In this document: positions 61,773 through 64,000 of the stretch, one piece after another
Layout of the letters: the number at the start of each line of letters is the position of its first letter
How positions within the stretch are numbered: the first letter of the stretch is position 1
Assembly (NCBI GenBank): GCA_026874595.1
Contig: CM049322.1
Location: forward strand, 31,747,340-31,811,339
Direction of reading: 5' to 3'
Origin: Sipunculus nudus
Lineage: Eukaryota; Annelida; Sipuncula; Golfingiida; Sipunculidae
Length of the DNA stretch: 64,000 bases
Made by a program: the position numbers and the translations under genes
Notes under the pieces: model-generated
Database searches by the model: none
Seen by the model: the letters and a program-made list of their open reading frames with translations, nothing else
Told to the model about the DNA's origin: nothing

Positions 61773-62810
61773 TTTTTAATAGTAAAAAAGAATACAAAGA
61801 AAAAAAGAAATCAAAATTTATAGTATTAGTAATTCCTTTATGATTCAGAATACTAGTGAATCCAACTGAATATTTGTTGAATGTCTGGTCGCATGAATAC
61901 CCGTATGTGCCGGATCAGTTACTGGACAACAGCCAACTTATACGAGACACTGGAAATGACTTGTTGTCAGAGAGATAGATTTTTTTTAGTTCACATTTTT
62001 ATTTTGTATGTGTGTTCATCACTTGCAGTTTGAGGTAAAGATCACTGGTAGTTTACCGCCATATTAGTGCAATAGGATGACGTATTAGTATCATAGTAGC
62101 CATGGGCTTTATAGACATACAGTATTAAGAATGTGTGATTTACATATTTATCAACATATCAAGTTCTTAAGTTTATTGTCACATTTTTTTTAATAAAGAG
62201 AGGATATTACAGAAAAACAATGAATAAATCAAAAGGGTAGAGACGTCAATGCGGGAAAAGTTTATGATGAATATAGGCTGGAAGTATGGTATATTACACG
62301 AGCAAATATATTTCCTACATCCTGCGTATACCTTTTTAGATTGTCCAGAAATTCTGCATCTGAAATATATCAGCGCCGTTTGATGTATTTAGTAGTTATG
62401 TCATGTTTATATTACAAGTAACACGAAAGGTCAGCCTTTCGAATCCTACATAGGCCCGGTAAAAATAAAGAAGGAGAATAGACAATAAAGTAAAATGTTT
62501 TATTGGGATGGTTATATATTTAATATTTACTTACAGTCAACCTCCAGTCTGTAATCCCCACTCCACGAAGACGAACCGACTCCATTGTTCACGCGACAGG
62601 CATAATCTCCCTGATCATCTCTGTGGGTCTGTGATATGGTCAGAGTTCCCTGGTCCCTGTTAACGTCCCCTCTCATGTCCTTTCTATCAGTTCTTCTGAA
62701 ATCGTACGTAAATGGTCTCGTGCCTTGGTCTGGTTGACAAGTCAGTACAACCCTGTCAGTCTCCTTTACAGGATTAGACGGTGTGCTGACACTCGGTGTG
62801 GTCGGGCGTC
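48812..62810 (-). CDS. Gene B: Ig/FN3 transmembrane receptor, paralog of gene A (5' partial, 13 visible exons)
   Basis: Exons on the minus strand in order: 62810-62535 (Ig2), 57885-57595 (Ig3), 57196-56915 (Ig4), 56090-55806 (Ig5), 55366-55082 (Ig6), 54212-53907 (Ig7), 52783-52475 (FN3-1), 51892-51581 (FN3-2), 51203-51078 (transmembrane), 50255-50187, 49944-49876, 49105-49067 and 48849-48812 (tail). They total 2687 nt. With the one base carried in from the missing upstream exon this is 896 codons, the last a TAG, so the frame closes. Domain order equals gene A from Ig2 on. Compared with gene A the ectodomain is intact, while the tail is poor in tyrosine. Leader and Ig1 are not visible by 64000. 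Probable role: type I surface receptor for adhesion or immune-type recognition (inferred from architecture only). Confidence 0.82.
49067..49105 (-). CDS. Gene B tail exon with LYENT
   Basis: 13 codons, phase 1-1 (GLYENTKQKRQSS). Y-E-N-T is a pY-x-N site and matches the end of gene A exon 16 (EYENTIS). The acceptor GGCAACACCAG lacks a good pyrimidine tract; the donor TCAG|GTAAAT is good. Tentative because it is short. Confidence 0.42.
49553..49615 (-). pseudogene. Candidate dead tail exon of gene B
   Basis: Between an acceptor-like AACTACAG and a poor donor A|GTTTTA lie 63 nt in phase 1-1. The reading is VPNQT, TGA (49599-49601), then YEPPTTHK. The pieces NQT and YE flank the stop just as EQTYEDIPET reads in gene A exon 15, suggesting a decayed cassette. 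Similarity is short and could be chance. Confidence 0.3.
49876..49944 (-). CDS. Gene B tail exon with QYEVI
   Basis: 23 codons, phase 1-1 (AMVDQQYEVIQSQGREN...). One Y-E-V-I motif. Acceptor GTTGTCTTTTAG, donor CACG|GTATGT, both strong. Counterpart of gene A exon 13 (A...SYEML). Confidence 0.72.
50187..50255 (-). CDS. Gene B first cytoplasmic exon, no tyrosine
   Basis: 23 codons, phase 1-1, basic start (EKGRRPCKDKMPKTD) and acidic/serine end (IIESSSAL). It occupies the place of gene A exon 12 but has no tyrosine. Acceptor ACTAAGAAAACAG is weak, donor CTTG|GTAATT fair. Position and phase are the main support. Confidence 0.5.
51078..51203 (-). CDS. Gene B transmembrane exon
   Basis: 42 codons, phase 1-1. 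Stalk DPVECQSFSGGS, then a hydrophobic helix LAGAFVGGFASASVIFVIII followed by basic NRRGLMK. GxxxG (GAFVG) sits at the outer end as in gene A. An unpaired stalk Cys (VECQ) could allow disulfide-linked dimers. Acceptor TTTTTCGTAG, donor AAAG|GTGTTT. Confidence 0.88.
51581..51892 (-). CDS. Gene B FN3-2 with RKKR site and CxPPxC
   Basis: 104 codons, phase 1-1. FN3 landmarks: HTAYLSWSRPSGNYDEQRIEQW, ITGLDPQQEYRFVLVLLYRGE. The inter-strand insert SNRKKRDTSGCIPPSC contains a furin-type R-K-K-R followed by D (codons 51753-51764) and a short Cys-bridged hairpin. Acceptor AATTTTCCAG, donor CCAG|GTATAA. Cleavage here would leave a two-chain or shed ectodomain. Confidence 0.9.
52475..52783 (-). CDS. Gene B FN3-1
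   Basis: 103 codons, phase 1-1. GAPFIDGGSSFSTPVSVLLSWQAN, GGYVQTFSIHYRE, LKSSTSYQFLVTAHNDHNAGTNVSSNEV are the A/B, C and F-G strands of an FN3. Acceptor GCTTCAG, donor CTTA|GTGAGA. Best conserved stretch with gene A (GAPFI.., TPVSV, GGYVQTFS.HY). Confidence 0.92.
53907..54212 (-). CDS. Gene B Ig domain 7 (cysteine-free)
   Basis: 102 codons, phase 1-1. Ig-like by FTKIGQDVSLSIKV (B strand), VKFTWYFVQ (core Trp) and LNITNVTVSNIGNYTVHGNNG (the x-N-x-G-N-Y-T of the F strand), but neither canonical Cys is present. Intact where gene A exon 8 has TAG. Many N-x-T/S sequons (KNNIT, LNITNVT, NYT, NGS). Acceptor TTTATCAG, donor CAAG|GTAACT. Confidence 0.9.
55082..55366 (-). CDS. Gene B Ig domain 6
   Basis: 95 codons, phase 1-1. 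TEYDRLTVTCLVDAVP, FSQWVHNN, YYNAGTYTCRARNEVYP. Acceptor TTTGGTTTCAG, donor AGAT|GTAGGT. Counterpart of gene A exon 7. Confidence 0.92.
55806..56090 (-). CDS. Gene B Ig domain 5
   Basis: 95 codons, phase 1-1. Begins TIAPPERNMTKKENQALVLDC. I placed the acceptor at TCCCAGAG because only that AG gives phase 1 and aligns with gene A (SLDPP..LTRKEN). F strand DDAGTYTCEVSV. Donor CAAT|GTAAGT. Confidence 0.88.
56091..56914. other. Gene B intron between Ig4 and Ig5
   Basis: 824 bp of AT-rich sequence. No element or exon recognised. Confidence 0.45.
56915..57196 (-). CDS. Gene B Ig domain 4 (intact)
   Basis: 94 codons, phase 1-1. NTYGATCQVTDKGRPACSYTWYKEG and REDNGKEIKCVVQNEHTQ carry both core cysteines and the core Trp. 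Two in-phase acceptors are possible: AACCAAAG at 57197 (preferred, its start aligns with gene A) and GTATACATAG upstream, which would add about nine residues. Donor CAGT|GTATGT. Confidence 0.87.
57366..57455. repeat. (TA)n-(TG)n microsatellite
   Basis: TA dinucleotides to about 57433, then TG dinucleotides. Lies in the gene B intron between Ig3 and Ig4. Confidence 0.95.
57595..57885 (-). CDS. Gene B Ig domain 3
   Basis: 97 codons, phase 1-1. DDISLTCTATGGRPLAISVQWTCPGE and KSWHGNQCVCSTTQ. Four cysteines as in gene A exon 4, with core Trp retained. Acceptor ACTGTTTTGTAG, donor TCAT|GTAAGT. Confidence 0.92.
58700..61090 (-). repeat. Inverted tandem array of the ~330-bp repeat family
   Basis: Reverse-complement landmarks of the 5.4-7.5 kb array recur: TTCTAGGT or TTCCAGGT at about 58926, 59410, 59746, 60040, 60680 and 60996 (lost in the copy near 60325), with AATACAGGTGGCGCCAC, GTAACAGAGACTTAATTTCAGGTT and CATGATCAATA. 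Copies at 59.7-60.4 kb are the most alike (GGTCAAACGGGTACGATTTGTGCCC), indicating recent duplication. Lies within gene B's Ig2-Ig3 intron. Confidence 0.88.
61402..61631. mobile_element. Short TIR element, possibly hAT-like MITE
   Basis: The left end CAGGGGCGGATCTAGGATTT and the reverse complement of the right end, CAGAAGCGGACGAGGGGGCC, share CAGRRGCGGA. The interior is G-rich (several poly-G runs). Ends of this CAGGGGCGGA type are common among animal hAT-like elements; assignment is by end similarity only. Flanking 8-bp duplication is not clear. Overlapping Pro-rich minus-strand ORFs are artefacts of the G runs. Confidence 0.5.
61739..61770. repeat. (TA)n microsatellite
   Basis: Short TA run just beyond the TIR element. 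Confidence 0.9.
62535..62810 (-). CDS. Gene B Ig domain 2 (first visible exon)
   Basis: 92 codons, phase 1-1. ETDRVVLTCQPDQGTRP, YDFRRTDRK (core Trp position is Phe), HRDDQGDYACRVNNGVG. Acceptor TTCATATTAACACAG, donor GACT|GTAAGT. Counterpart of gene A exon 3. It needs one base from an upstream exon not seen in the window. Confidence 0.9.
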
Positions 62811-63478
62811 CTGTGTTAATATGAAAAGAAAAATAAATTTGTTCACACAACTAATGTTTGGTGATTCCGGGGTAGCCTTGCTATGGTAACTGTTATGAAA
62901 GCCTCGTCCACAAAACCTGGTCTACTTCATACAAAAATATACAAAAAAATAAATAGGCTCATCAATATTACGAAACCATTACACATAACGCAGACCGAAT
63001 TTTAGACAGGTATAACATTTAATATACACTAGCATATTATACATTGTTGCGCTTGGATAGGTTGGACTTGTCCACAGCTAACACACCCGGGCTGACCATG
63101 GGCCGAGTTTACTTTCTTGATACAAGCATTTTAGTTTCTGGTAAATGGCGCTGCCTTAGACTCTTCGCGGAATTATGTCAAATTTCTCAAGATTGATTGA
63201 AGAATGTGGAATATGGACTTTAATACTGATTGTAAGTATATTTTAACTACATTCAGGCCATAGTGTGTGAAATAGAGATACGCGTTGTGGAAGTGTATCG
63301 GAAATTTAGTCATTTAATCATTCAAAAGAGACAACAAACTCGTTTTTATAGATTTAATACAGATACATTTATAATAGTTGTGATTTCTACTACGGGATGG
63401 GTCTTGTGCATTATAGACATATGCATAGTTAATGTCCGATATGTAATATATACATAGTATATTATGTATTAAATGCAT

Positions 63479-63530
<52 letters not shown>

Positions 63531-64000
63531 TATATAAATATATAAATTTACATATATATTACATATCAACAGCTCGCTATGGCCATATCTTATATATGTT
63601 GCCATATTAACCTCTTGTAAAGTTGGAGAAAACTTTAATCGATCATAACATATTTGCGGGAAGGTACTCTCGAGAAATTTGCCGCGGGAACTGTTTATAA
63701 TTCTTTCTTCCATGTAGGGACAAATATAATTTAATTTAGGATCATAATTGTTATTTTTAATTTTAATAGGTGATATGCTAATGATAAAATTTTGCAGTAA
63801 CTGGTACTATAGAAATTTGAGTCTAGTCAAATATTTCATAGCTAAAAACACTTGACCATGTAATAGGTTAGGTTATGATGGTACGTACATATTATCAGTA
63901 CAAGTATAAACGCGTTCATTAATATGAAAGATTAATCATCCCTTTGATATGAATAGTTATTAGAAATCAATCGCTTGAACATAATCATACAAGAGTGTTC
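62811..64000. other. Upstream intron or flank of gene B
   Basis: About 1.19 kb with a (TA)n tract at 63486-63540 and no recognisable Ig1 or leader exon on the minus strand. Gene A has only 258 bp between Ig1 and Ig2, so either this intron is longer or gene B lacks the V-like domain. Confidence 0.45.
63486..63540. repeat. (TA)n microsatellite
   Basis: TA run with small interruptions. The ORF through it is an artefact. Confidence 0.95.

Noticed and set aside
1-64000. CRISPR arrays, operons, ribosome binding sites
   Set aside because: The window is intron-bearing eukaryotic DNA. The tandem repeats are long or simple, with none of the short-repeat/unique-spacer pattern.

Overview
This is AT-rich, intron-rich eukaryotic nuclear DNA with long (TA)n, (GA)n, poly-G and AAT tracts. 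It carries GTCCGTC-type tandem repeats with AGCTCAGCTGA-like heads, which from general knowledge are common in bivalve genomes. I read it as a molluscan, most likely bivalve, window. The species is inference. There are no bacterial-type genes, rRNA, CRISPR or phage features.

The window is dominated by two paralogous cell-surface receptor genes in convergent (tail-to-tail) orientation. Gene A is on the + strand (9152..30427) and I can read it from initiator ATG to stop in 17 exons: signal peptide, seven Ig-domain exons (the seventh broken), two fibronectin type III exons, one transmembrane exon and six small cytoplasmic exons carrying tyrosine motifs. Without the broken exon 8 the coding exons sum to 2898 nt, exactly 966 codons. 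Gene B is on the - strand (62810..48812). It has the same exon order from Ig2 to the tail, lacks a visible leader and Ig1 (5' end probably beyond the window), and its 13 exons join in frame to 895 residues plus stop. Every internal exon in both genes is phase 1-1, so any cassette can be skipped without a frameshift.

The paralogs have diverged in complementary ways. Gene A has a tyrosine-rich tail, but Ig4 has lost both disulfide cysteines and Ig7 has an in-frame TAG plus a poor donor. Gene B has intact ectodomain exons and a basic RKKR cleavage-type site in its second FN3, but a tail with few tyrosines, a terminal motif with Tyr replaced by Cys, and one candidate dead tail exon. Together they look like divergent members of an Ig/FN3 adhesion or immune-type receptor family signalling through SH2 docking. 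The family assignment rests on architecture only.

Layout: 1-9 kb has no supported gene and includes a six-copy array of about 330-350 bp units (5.46-7.55 kb). 9.15-30.43 kb is gene A, whose introns hold a 153-bp tandem array and candidate SINEs. 30.43-48.81 kb is intergenic, with a 1.3-kb TIR transposon, a fold-back MITE, a minisatellite in two orientations and a dispersed repeat pair. 48.81-62.81 kb is gene B, whose Ig2-Ig3 intron holds an inverted array of the same repeat family as at 5.5 kb and a short TIR element. 62.81-64 kb shows nothing supportable. All splice sites were read by eye; none is supported by transcript data.
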